Assembly (NCBI GenBank): GCA_002353225.1
Contig: DEJF01000042.1
Span: forward strand, 1-32,872
DNA from: Prevotella sp. UBA2755
Lineage (GTDB): Bacteria; Bacteroidota; Bacteroidia; Bacteroidales; Bacteroidaceae
DNA length: 32,872 nucleotides
Direction: 5' to 3'
Shown here: one piece after another, positions 1-6,011 of the stretch
Layout: the number at the start of each line of letters is the position of its first letter
Numbering within the stretch: position 1 is the stretch's first letter
Notes under the pieces: generated by a model
Databases searched by the model: none
Told to the model about the DNA's origin: nothing
What the model saw: only the letters and a program-made list of their open reading frames with translations
Position numbers and translations under genes: made by a program

Positions 1-51
1 TTTAAAAATTTATAGTGCGCGCACGCACGCGCGAGAGAAAGGCAGAGTTTC
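1..51. other. Alternating purine-pyrimidine GC tract
   Basis: A short A/T-rich stretch is followed at about 16-34 by an almost perfect alternation of G/C purines and pyrimidines (gtgcgcgcacgcacgcgcg). Such tracts can adopt the Z form. It lies just outside the decayed hsdS gene. No gene or promoter is visible here, and the function is unknown. Confidence 0.4.
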
Positions 52-107
52 TCGGTAACAAACCCACCGTCAGTCGGTAACAAACGACCAGTTTGTCGGT
101 AGGAAAC
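52..107. repeat. Three imperfect 22-bp tandem units
   Basis: The motif tcggtaacaaac begins at 52 and again at 74, and a variant, tcggtaggaaac, begins at 96, so the period is exactly 22 bp. The other ten bases of each unit vary. The units overlap the 3' end of the broken hsdS reading frame. A second, unrelated 22-bp repeat lies at 2234-2277. Confidence 0.6.
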
Positions 108-405
108 TATCAATCATTAACTGTAATTTGCTATTGAAATGCTTTATTCCATTTTTGCCACATGGCTTGTGATACGCCCCATTATGGGAACGAGGTGCCG
201 TTTGAGGTGCCGAAGAGTTGGGAGTGGCAGAAGATTTAGCAGACTTTTTGCTCCGCTTAATCTTTCCTTCTTTTATCAAGCGTTCTTTCTCTGCACGAAT
301 GCGCTCCAACAGTACGGATGCTGGTTCATCGTTTGGATCTTGTGGCACGAGTTTACCATGAATGGCAAGATCGAGTATCTTCTGGCGTAGTTTCTTTGTA
401 TCCAT
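70..405 (-). pseudogene. hsdS: Broken type I restriction specificity subunit (HsdS) N-terminal part
   Basis: HsdS gives a type I restriction-modification complex its DNA sequence specificity. The frame starts at ATG 405 (MDTKKLRQKILDLAIHGKL...) and continues to about position 235 with the conserved helical segment typical of Bacteroidetes HsdS, ending in a lysine/serine-rich linker. Beyond that point the minus-strand reading is not HsdS-like. The expected continuation (HYGNEVPFEVPKSWEW) is instead encoded on the plus strand at 171-233. An intact HsdS is about 400 residues long with two target-recognition domains; here no recognition domain remains in frame before the stop at 70. It lies downstream of the broken DUF1016 gene and the HsdM fragment, the usual order of such operons. 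Whether more of the gene lies beyond position 1 cannot be seen. Confidence 0.8.
156..233 (+). pseudogene. hsdS: Inverted piece of hsdS
   Basis: Reading the plus strand from 171, the codons give DTPHYGNEVPFEVPKSWEWQK before a stop at 237. This is the residue stretch that normally follows the lysine-rich linker of HsdS, whereas that linker is on the minus strand immediately beside it. The segment is bounded by a 6-bp inverted repeat, TGCCAC at 156-161 and GTGGCA at 224-229. Flipping it back puts both parts on one strand but leaves them two bases out of frame, so at least one more change occurred. Confidence 0.7.
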
Positions 406-422
406 TCTATCGTTGAAAATCG

Positions 423-437
423 TCTGCAAAGCAGACT
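423..437. repeat. 15-bp perfect palindrome
   Basis: gtctgcaaagcagac is a perfect inverted repeat with a 3-base loop. It sits in the 37-bp space between the decayed DUF1016 gene and the hsdS start. It has no T-tract on either side strong enough to call it a terminator, so its role is unknown. Confidence 0.45.
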
Positions 438-441
438 AAAT

Positions 442-1414
442 TTATATTTCTTCATCCATCACACGGCGGAGTTCCTCTTCAGAAGGTAGTATTTTCTTTA
501 CCTCATCTACAGTCTTGTAGGTAGCAACACCCATAGGATTGTCATATCCTTGGATGACAAACTCCACAAAAGATTTATTTGCCTCTTAGCAAAGAATAAT
601 GCCGATGCTTGGATTTTCAAAAGGCTTCTTAACTTCGCTGTCGAGAATACGCAAGTATGCCGACAACTGTCCTAAATATGCTGGTTTAAATTCACCGTGC
701 TTCAGTTCTACAACAACGAGCGCTGCCAATTCTCCATTATAGAACAGCAAATCTGGAAACTGTTCAACACCGAATTTCTCCAAATGATATTGATTCCCTA
801 CAAAAGCGAAGTCTCGACCAGAGGTCATGATAAACTCCTTGACATGCTGCACAATTTCTTGCTCTATAACTCTCTCATCAACATCTTTCTCTCGGGCGTC
901 AAGTTCTTCCAATTCGCTCTTTGCTCCAATGGCATTCAGCCGTTTTCTTTATGTAGAAAAGGCGCTCCTCCAAGTTTGATACCTTGGCAATGATCTCGCT
1001 ATGATGCGTAAAACTTATTGCAAGGAAATCTTTCCACTCCAAATCGCCCACCGCCAGGGGGCGATTTGTATGAGACTGAGAGTCAATGCCGTTATTATCA
1101 TCTTTATTTTCGCCCTCTATCAGTGGGCGATTTTCTAATACCTTCCATTGCTCATAGAATGAACGCATTCTTTTTACAGCAGACGGAGAGAATCCACGGA
1201 GTCCCGGTAGTTCACCATGCAACTGGTCGCAAATAGATTGAATAACTCCAGTTCCCATGCTCCATTCCGAGTTTTATGGGATACATATTAACCTATAGAA
1301 TAGTACAGTGATAACAGTTCTTTGTTGGCAAACTGCGCTATATGATATTGGCTCTGAAGAATAGCGGCTTTAATTTTTTACCGCATCCCTTAATTCAATG
1401 CTATCTTCGTTCAT
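442..1414 (-). pseudogene. Decayed DUF1016 (YhcG-type) PDDEXK nuclease gene
   Basis: Homologs are PDDEXK-superfamily proteins often placed between hsdM and hsdS. The pieces are recognisable in order: the start at 1414 (MNEDSIELRDAVK), N-terminal domain (AQFANKELLSLYYSIG; GTGVIQSICDQL), then the C-terminal nuclease domain (FVGNQYHLEKF; PDLLFY; VVVELKHGEFKP, with the E-x-K pair) and the tail FVEFVIQGYDNPMG ending at 442. Lesions visible: loss of a base in an A run near 1374-1379; an in-frame TAA at 1288-1290; loss of one G near 1254-1257; a junction near 905-915 where the frame changes and the domain linker (roughly 45-50 residues in family members, from memory) is missing; and a TAA at about 586-588 replacing a codon in the C-terminal domain. 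Start and stop are 2 bp after the HsdM fragment and 37 bp before hsdS, so it was the middle gene of that operon. It cannot make a functional protein. Confidence 0.85.
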
Positions 1415-1416
1415 AA

Positions 1417-1995
1417 TTATTCTTTGATGTCGTTTAGAAGTTTCTGCAATTCAGCCACAGCCTTACTGATGTTGTCACTTTTCTGCTGAATGGTGCTCAT
1501 CAACTCAGCCAATGTCATGTCATCATCGTCATTAGTCTGTTTGATCCAGGAAATATCAAGGCTGGTTTTGTCTCGCTTCAACAATTCTGAAACAGGATAC
1601 TTACGCCAACGACCATTGGGATTATCCTCACTGTATGTTTCCTTTCGTTGACTAATGTCCTCAGCATGGTAGCAAACCACGAAATCGTCAAGATGGTATC
1701 GCATCATAGGCTTAGTGGCAAGAGTGTGCTTGATGCCTGTTCGGTAATCATAGATCCATACATCCTTAGTCTGCTCTCCTTTCTTGAAGAAGAGCACATT
1801 GGCTTTTACACCTTGGGCATAGAAGATACCTGTAGGGAGACGAAGGATGGTATGTGCCTCCAAGGTTGCTTCCTCCTTCATGATAGCCTTATAAGGACCA
1901 GTACCACCCTCCTCCACCAATCTAGAGGCAGGCATAAAACTCATCATTCCCATTGCCAACAGGGCAACGCCCAATAATCTCATTGTCTTCATCAT
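1417..1995 (-). pseudogene. hsdM: Chimera: exported-protein N-terminus fused to HsdM C-terminus
   Basis: HsdM is the methyltransferase subunit of type I restriction systems. Residues from about 50 to 192 match its C-terminal part: LRLPTGIFYAQGVKANVLFF, DVWIYDYRT, the RWRKYPVSELLKRDKTSLDI segment, and a final coiled-coil-like helix. The catalytic NPPF motif and SAM-binding domain, which should precede this, are absent. Instead residues 1-25 form a signal-peptide-like sequence (MMKTMRLLGVALLAMGMMSF), and residues 26-49 (EEGGTGPYKAIMKEEATLEA) resemble the mature start of Bacteroidetes secreted alpha/beta hydrolases (from memory). The seam is near base 1846, at an HTI residue triplet that both families may share. 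As it stands the product would be a non-catalytic HsdM tail carrying an export signal, so a real function is unlikely. An assembly join cannot be excluded. Confidence 0.75.
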
Positions 1996-2022
1996 TCGTT
2001 ATTCGATTTTAAGTTTCTGCCT

Positions 2023-2031
2023 GCAAAGGTA
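2023..2031 (-). promoter_or_regulatory. -7 box TACCTTTGC upstream of the chimeric gene
   Basis: The box is TACCTTTGC on the minus strand, 28 bp upstream of the ATG at 1995. No TTG occurs at the usual 19-20 bp spacing. It probably came with the exported-protein half of the chimera. Confidence 0.5.
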
Positions 2032-2233
2032 CACATTTCCTTCCCAACCACCTTCATCTGATGCAACATAAACTTTCTTTTTCCGAACAAATAACGGGGA
2101 TTAGATTCCTTGCGTCAACAACGGAGATGTCTCCGATCGATGAGAAAGATGCCTCCCGTAGGGGTAACCAGTTACCGTTGTTGGGGTATCAGGTACGTCC
2201 TTCGAGGGGTAAAGAAGCATCCTTTCAACCGTT

Positions 2234-2277
2234 CGGCTCCAGCCAAACGACTGTGCGGCTCCAGCCAAACAACTGAA
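2234..2277. repeat. Two-unit 22-bp direct repeat
   Basis: cggctccagccaaac occurs at 2234-2248 and again at 2256-2270, a period of 22 bp. The seven following bases differ (gactgtg, aactgaa). The period matches the unrelated repeat at 52-107. Confidence 0.65.
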
Positions 2278-2457
2278 CGCCTATAGCCGTTTTCAATCCG
2301 CTCAAAAAACAGTCACTGTCCGGGTGTAGGATGGTAGCACCATTGTAGCAGGATAAATCCCAATCGTGCTACAGGCTCCGCCCTTTATTTATCGGCATTC
2401 CACCCACATTGTAGCAGGGATAGCAGGATTTTTGTTTTTACACATAGAGACAGTAAA

Positions 2458-2489
2458 ACGACTGGCAGAAACGTTGCTCTGCCAGTCGT
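2458..2489 (-). terminator. Rho-independent terminator of the 2580-3919 unit
   Basis: A perfect 12-bp stem (acgactggcaga at 2458-2469, tctgccagtcgt at 2478-2489) encloses an 8-base loop. On the minus strand it is followed by TTTTACT. It closes the minus-strand unit whose last gene stops at 2580. Confidence 0.75.
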
Positions 2490-2508
2490 GAGATTATTTA
2501 TCATTTGT

Positions 2509-2553
2509 GGATCATTCAGTCATCGACGAAGTCGCTTGCCAGAGCAAGTCCCC
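2509..2553. repeat. 45-bp two-hairpin interspersed element, copy 1
   Basis: It shares 43 of 45 bases with 32776-32820 in the same orientation. It contains two adjacent small stems, CGAC-gaa-GTCG and CTTGC-caga-GCAAG. In both places it begins about 20-27 bp after the stop of a minus-strand gene. It resembles a REP-type element; no transposase is nearby. Confidence 0.75.
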
Positions 2554-2579
2554 AAATTCCACCTTTGACATCACAAATA

Positions 2580-2927
2580 TCAATACGGTTCACAATCTTC
2601 TATCAACGGTATCAACTCTATCAGTTTCTTTCCGTCAATTTCGAAATTCTCAAGGACGTCATTGCCATCCTTGAATCTTCGAATTTCATTAGTAAAATGC
2701 TCATCGCATTGAGCGGCATAATCCTGTTCTGAAAGAAAATAATATTCAACTCCATTGTAGCTGAAGCGCAAGTCGTACCTCTGAACAGCAAAGTCATAGT
2801 AGAACGTCTCTTCAGAGTTGTTCTTATAGCCATGATACAACCCTCCGTTCTTCTCATAGTTGGGAGGATACTTTGCATTGAAAGGGTATCCTGCCAAATC
2901 ATCTTTAATATAATCGTATGCATCCAT
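2580..2927 (-). CDS. Hypothetical protein, 115 aa
   Basis: I do not recognise this protein. It is small, acidic and rich in aromatic residues (many Tyr and Phe; NYEKNGGLYHGYKNN, VEYYFLSEQDYAAQ), with no signal peptide or membrane segment, so it should be a soluble cytoplasmic protein. A start two codons in (MHTII in another frame at 2923) is less likely, because the 115-residue frame looks like a compact domain throughout. It is the last gene of a minus-strand unit: a 41-codon open frame ends 1 bp before its ATG and a strong terminator follows its stop. Size, acidity and position behind a larger unknown gene would suit an immunity protein, but nothing in the sequence proves that. Confidence 0.6.
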   Translation of the reverse strand: MDAYDYIKDDLAGYPFNAKYPPNYEKNGGLYHGYKNNSEETFYYDFAVQRYDLRFSYNGVEYYFLSEQDYAAQCDEHFTNEIRRFKDGNDVLENFEIDGKKLIELIPLIEDCEPY

Positions 2928-2928
2928 A

Positions 2929-3054
2929 TTATAATAGATTTATTGTCTCGTTAAGCAACTGTTGATACTGAGGATTCGTTGAAATGGGCTGAGGTTCACC
3001 AACGGGTCTGCCATTGTTCCAGTAGATGATGTCAGGTACCAGTCCCTCTGACAT
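2929..3054 (-). CDS. Short open frame, 41 aa, possibly a gene remnant
   Basis: ATG 3054 to TAA 2929 encodes 41 residues starting MSEGLVPDIIYWNNGRPVGE. The start overlaps the end region of the upstream 285-residue gene (stop at 3062) by position only, with 7 bp between, and its stop falls 1 bp before the start of the 115-residue gene. The composition is protein-like, with proline, tryptophan and a glycine-rich turn and no low complexity. The upstream frame stays open for some codons without a start. It could be a genuine small protein of the unit or the C-terminal remnant of a larger toxin-like protein. I cannot tell which. Confidence 0.35.
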   Translation of the reverse strand: MSEGLVPDIIYWNNGRPVGEPQPISTNPQYQQLLNETINLL

Positions 3055-3061
3055 TCTGAAA

Positions 3062-3919
3062 CTACATGAGCTTTTCCAGTTCTTCTATCACATTGTTTGG
3101 CAACAATACACCAGAATGACCTCTTGACCATTCAAAGGAAGGGATGGCTTTTTGCAGCTTCTCAAGAGAGATGATTGATCCAGTATCTGGTTCTGCTGGG
3201 TTCATACATACCATATCCACATACATCCTACGCTTAGTGCTTCCACCCCAATCGTCACCAGGATATGGATCATTAAGGAACTGACCGCTGAATACTATAC
3301 CTGCTTTATCGTCGCCGACTCGCATCATATAGAAGAAATCACCCCTTCGAGCTTCTTCCCAATCGTAGATACTCCAGTTTATGCGGAACATACCATGTTC
3401 CATGTTTGCCACACACTCTTCATAATCCTTTTCTGTAAACGAACTGATAGAGGGATTCCAACGCATCAGATAATGTCTGGACTCAGCAGGTACAGGTATT
3501 ATCTCAAACTGGACTTCCCAAATACAACTATCGCCATCAGCATCTTCCACACTGGGTTTACCTGGACCCTGGAAGCGAAAACGAACACCTGGCTCCGTAT
3601 TTATACCAATGATTCTTGAAAGGCAATAATCTTCTTCACCTTTTAGGAGCAGGAAATCTAATGTACTTTTGATAGCATAAGGGAACACACCTTTATTATA
3701 CAGATAACATCCATGAAAGGTTTCTGGCATCTCGTCAATGACCAACAATAGATGTCCCTCTTCATTCTCCAATATCAGACGGTAGTTGTCATCGTTGATA
3801 TCTAAGCAAATCTGGTTTATCTCTCCTGAACGAACTTTGCCGATCACCTCACTGTCAACATAAACAGTGAGAGCAACTTCGTTGATGTCAATCTCTTTGT
3901 TGTCCTTGTTAGTATTCAT
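3062..3919 (-). CDS. Hypothetical protein, about 285 aa, EVE/PUA-like C-terminal region
   Basis: Not firmly recognised. The N-terminal ~150 residues form a beta-rich unknown region. The C-terminal part, roughly residues 155-265, contains RINWSIYDWEEARRGDFFYMMRVG, GIVFSGQF and DDWGG. This pattern of W, R-x-GD-x-xYM-x-R-V-G and G-x-V-x-G recalls PUA-fold EVE/ASCH-type nucleic-acid-binding domains, but that is inference from pattern only. There is no signal peptide. The frame is open to 3949, but a -7 box occupies 3946-3954, so the first usable ATG in the transcript is 3919 (MNTNKDNKEIDINEV). It heads a minus-strand unit with the 41- and 115-residue frames and a terminator. Confidence 0.65.
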   Translation of the reverse strand: MNTNKDNKEIDINEVALTVYVDSEVIGKVRSGEINQICLDINDDNYRLILENEEGHLLLVIDEMPETFHGCYLYNKGVFPYAIKSTLDFLLLKGEEDYCLSRIIGINTEPGVRFRFQGPGKPSVEDADGDSCIWEVQFEIIPVPAESRHYLMRWNPSISSFTEKDYEECVANMEHGMFRINWSIYDWEEARRGDFFYMMRVGDDKAGIVFSGQFLNDPYPGDDWGGSTKRRMYVDMVCMNPAEPDTGSIISLEKLQKAIPSFEWSRGHSGVLLPNNVIEELEKLM

Positions 3920-3945
3920 AGGCTTATTGTTTTTTGTTTTACTCT

Positions 3946-3954
3946 GCAAAGATA
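3946..3954 (-). promoter_or_regulatory. -7 box TATCTTTGC of the 3919 gene
   Basis: TATCTTTGC on the minus strand, 27 bp upstream of ATG 3919. No TTG lies at the usual spacing. Its position excludes the longer frame that opens at 3949. Confidence 0.65.
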
Positions 3955-4253
3955 CAACTTTAATTTGAGAAACGTATCACTTCTAAAAAATAGATTATTT
4001 TCCGTTTTAACTTACTACTTGCTTGGTTGCTTACTTACTTTATTAATTTGGCAAAGACAGGATACTATATAAGCACCTTTGTTTAGATGTTTTACTTACT
4101 TAATTAATTTTATTCTTGCTTGCTTGCTTGCGTCTCTCGTTTTAATTTCTTTGCATTCTCATTTTATTTTGCATTATTTTCTTCAAGGTGATAGAAGGCA
4201 ATAGAAAAGGTTTTGTGCGAAATGTTAAAATTCATATTTAATTATTCAAAAAC
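3955..4253. repeat. AT-rich intergenic region with tetranucleotide runs
   Basis: About 300 bp separate two divergent transcription units. They contain imperfect CTTA/CTTG runs at 4010-4041 and 4092-4131 (ttacttacttaattaat, then cttgcttgcttgcttgcg). Such short-unit runs can expand and contract. No open frame or RNA gene is seen. Confidence 0.6.
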
Positions 4254-4285
4254 TTGCTGTATATATAAAAAATTCGTATCTTTGC
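4254..4285 (+). promoter_or_regulatory. Promoter of the 4302-6435 cluster
   Basis: TTG at 4254-4256, a 20-bp spacer and TATCTTTGC at 4277-4285 match the Bacteroidetes consensus perfectly. The ATG at 4302 is 16 bp downstream of the box. Confidence 0.85.
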
Positions 4286-4301
4286 ACAAAATAAAAAAGA
4301 T

Positions 4302-4706
4302 ATGGCAATTAGAGTGATTAGCGCAAAGAAATTTGCAAAGAAACTGAAAGCTACCATCCAGCGATCTGGAAGACTAGGGTTTACAGAGGAGACTGCAAAA
4401 TACATGAATTTAGCTGACGAGAAATTTGCAAAGTTTGCGCAAGACGATGAAAGCGGGACTCTATACCTTATTATTACAGATATGCGTAATGAGGACTGCT
4501 TTGATATTCGCTCATCGAGTGGGTACTATTTTGTACCTGCGAAGATGATGTTCGATTCATTAGGCATGGATTATGAGAATAACGTGGTTATGTACGATCT
4601 GGTCCGTAAGCCTCCTCTCGACGAGACACTTGAAGGTCAAGTGTTTATGATGAAGTCAAGAATTTCCAAACGTAAAGACAAAAAAGATGAAGACATAGAT
4701 ACATAA
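4302..4706 (+). CDS. Hypothetical protein, 134 aa
   Basis: A small protein family that recurs in Prevotella-like genomes (from memory) with no assigned function. The N-terminus (MAIRVISAKKFAKKLKATIQ) is basic. The central region (LGFTEETAKYMNL, FAKFAQDDE, TLYLIITD) reads as an alpha-beta fold, and the C-terminus (SRISKRKDKKDEDIDT) is charged and probably disordered. There is no membrane segment or signal. The basic N-terminus might bind nucleic acid (inference). It is the first gene behind a perfect promoter; the next gene starts 170 bp downstream, and the space between contains a candidate small RNA gene on the opposite strand. Confidence 0.7.
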   Translation: MAIRVISAKKFAKKLKATIQRSGRLGFTEETAKYMNLADEKFAKFAQDDESGTLYLIITDMRNEDCFDIRSSSGYYFVPAKMMFDSLGMDYENNVVMYDLVRKPPLDETLEGQVFMMKSRISKRKDKKDEDIDT

Positions 4707-4804
4707 ATAAAAAGCCCTGTTCAGGGCAAGTGGACAGGGCATGCAACGAAGTCTCATTTTGGACAGTGAGACAACGGACAATCCCATCTGGCATGACAGA
4801 ATTG
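4706..4804 (-). ncRNA. Candidate small RNA, about 100 nt
   Basis: On the minus strand, a full promoter (4809-4840) is followed about 65 bp later by an intrinsic terminator: stem GCCCTGT/ACAGGGC (4734-4740 with 4714-4720), then TTTTTATTTA. Between them is a second stem, GTCTCA/TGAGAC with a 10-base loop (4751-4756 with 4767-4772). No convincing open frame starts after the predicted transcription start: the only one, from an ATG near 4793, would run through the terminator. The RNA would lie entirely in the gap between the 4302 and 4877 genes and end a base or so before the 3' end of the 4302 gene, converging on it. I do not recognise it as a known family. Confidence 0.55.
4714..4740 (-). terminator. 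Terminator of the candidate small RNA
   Basis: A 7-bp GC-rich stem (gccctgt at 4714-4720, acagggc at 4734-4740) is followed on the minus strand by TTTTTATTTA. An alternative 6-bp stem, gccctg/cagggc with a 2-base loop, overlaps it. There is no T-run on the plus side, so it should act only on minus-strand transcripts. Confidence 0.65.
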
Positions 4805-4808
4805 CTTG

Positions 4809-4840
4809 GCAAAGGTAGTAAAAATACCACAATCGGGCAA
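4809..4840 (-). promoter_or_regulatory. Orphan minus-strand promoter of the candidate small RNA
   Basis: TTG at 4840-4838, a 20-bp spacer and TACCTTTGC at 4817-4809 on the minus strand. It matches the consensus as well as the promoters of known genes here, yet points away from the DUF4417 gene and into a gap with no minus-strand gene. Confidence 0.7.
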
Positions 4841-4876
4841 ATTTCTGTCGAGTTTAATTATAATATTTTATACATT

Positions 4877-5608
4877 ATGGATAAAATTATTAATATTTTC
4901 GACAGGAAGGAACTCTACCGAATGGAGTACACCCCTTCAGGGAAGTCTACTAGGACTTCCCTGATTCCCAAGCCACAAAGGCGAAAGGTAATCTACGACA
5001 ACATGCACCTCATGGAGGGCATGACCTTCACTACTACGCATTCATTTCCACAGATGTTTCCATATAATGGCAACACAGACTTTGAGCTTGTTTCATATAT
5101 CGAAAGGAAGGATCACTCTGGTAAAAACGAGGCACTTCATTTCTTTCTCGATGACTTTCGCTTCCGGAATCCTATGTGGTGTAATCTGGAATATACTATA
5201 TTTAACGTCAGCCATTTTGACTATATATTCTGTCCAGATTTCAGTCTGTGGCGCAATTTACCCACAGAATTCTGTAATATGCAAAACACCTATCGTACAC
5301 GCTTTGTTGGTCTTTATTGCCAACTTAGGGGTATGAATGTTATCCCCACCTATAGCTTTGGTGGTCTCCAGTCCTTCTCCTATTGCCTAGAAGGTCTACC
5401 TTCTAACAGCGTGATAGCAGTCTGTGGGCTTAGCAATCGCAAAGACTTACAGGCTTACAACATCTGGTGCTACGGTCTTAGGCGTTTGGAAGAAGAGAAA
5501 CATCCAACCCTTATATTAGTGTATGGTCCGGAAATAGACATTCCAGACATTCATACACCAGTAAAATTCTTAAAAGATTTCATTTCAAAACGATTCAAAT
5601 ATGGATAA
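4877..5608 (+). CDS. DUF4417 family protein, 243 aa
   Basis: DUF4417 proteins occur in bacteria and phages and have no established function. The family look comes from the segments HFFLDDFRFRNPMWCN, ILYxSHFDYIFCPDFSL-like central motif (FDYIFCPDFSLW), RTRFVGLYCQLRGMNVIPTYSF and the late NSVIAVCGLSNRKDLQ and GLRRLEEEKHPTLILVYG. The protein is soluble, about 28 kDa, and ends in a basic helix. The frame opens earlier (4730), but that part crosses the small-RNA locus and has no family similarity. ATG 4877 (MDKIINIFDRKELYR) fits. No promoter is visible directly upstream, so it probably depends on transcription from 4254. It overlaps the next gene by 8 bp. Confidence 0.7.
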   Translation: MDKIINIFDRKELYRMEYTPSGKSTRTSLIPKPQRRKVIYDNMHLMEGMTFTTTHSFPQMFPYNGNTDFELVSYIERKDHSGKNEALHFFLDDFRFRNPMWCNLEYTIFNVSHFDYIFCPDFSLWRNLPTEFCNMQNTYRTRFVGLYCQLRGMNVIPTYSFGGLQSFSYCLEGLPSNSVIAVCGLSNRKDLQAYNIWCYGLRRLEEEKHPTLILVYGPEIDIPDIHTPVKFLKDFISKRFKYG

Positions 5609-6011
5609 TAGTAAAAATCAGCTATGGGATGTAGACGCAAAGTTGTTTGCATCCATGAAGACAGGAAGCCTCACTCCTAATGAAGCTAACTTCTTCAAAA
5701 ACATGCAATACAAGCAGGAGTACGAGGTTACTGCCTTGAACGATCTGCTTGTATCAGAGTATGAAAATGACGATGAGATATACGTCATTCGTATGAACTA
5801 CGACGAATATGTCGTTGGTCATGGTATTGAAACAGATGGGGCTCAAGAGGTTCATGTGATGAACTTATCTGAAGCTCTGGCAGTCAATTTCAAAACTGAA
5901 GGATTCCTCAATCATGACATTACCCTCTGGCAGTGGCTTCGCGAGAAAGACTATGAGATTGTGAATTATGGACGTAATTATGACATATTAGAAAATGGGA
6001 AACGGAGCTGA
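5601..6011 (+). CDS. Hypothetical acidic protein, 136 aa
   Basis: Not recognised. A strongly acidic small protein (MNYDEYVVGHGIETDGAQE, SEYENDDEIYVIRM) without signal or membrane segments. ATG 5601 lies inside the last codons of the DUF4417 gene (8-bp overlap), and its own end overlaps the next gene by 17 bp. The three genes are therefore tightly coupled and probably translated together, which suggests a shared function. Acidity and coupling to a more basic partner would suit an antitoxin or immunity role, but no motif supports that directly. Confidence 0.65.
   Translation: MDNSKNQLWDVDAKLFASMKTGSLTPNEANFFKNMQYKQEYEVTALNDLLVSEYENDDEIYVIRMNYDEYVVGHGIETDGAQEVHVMNLSEALAVNFKTEGFLNHDITLWQWLREKDYEIVNYGRNYDILENGKRS

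Larger units (their letters stand above)
1996..2457. other. Gene-poor stretch without convincing coding sequence
   Basis: About 460 bp lie between the chimeric gene's start and the terminator at 2458. The one open frame here (plus, 2061-2276, 71 codons) has low-complexity, repeat-derived composition and no recognisable start context. The stretch holds a 22-bp-period direct repeat (2234-2277) and two 'ttgtagcagg' copies near 2345 and 2409. No promoter or RNA gene is seen apart from the -7 box at 2023. Confidence 0.5.

Noticed and set aside
52..107. CRISPR array
   Set aside because: Units are only 12 conserved bases in a 22-bp period, three copies, with no Cas genes; too short for repeat-spacer structure.
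2061..2276. 71-codon plus-strand frame in the gene-poor stretch
   Set aside because: It is made largely of direct repeats and has no promoter or family similarity.
4730..4876. N-terminal extension of the DUF4417 gene
   Set aside because: It crosses the small-RNA promoter and terminator, and family-like sequence starts only at 4877.
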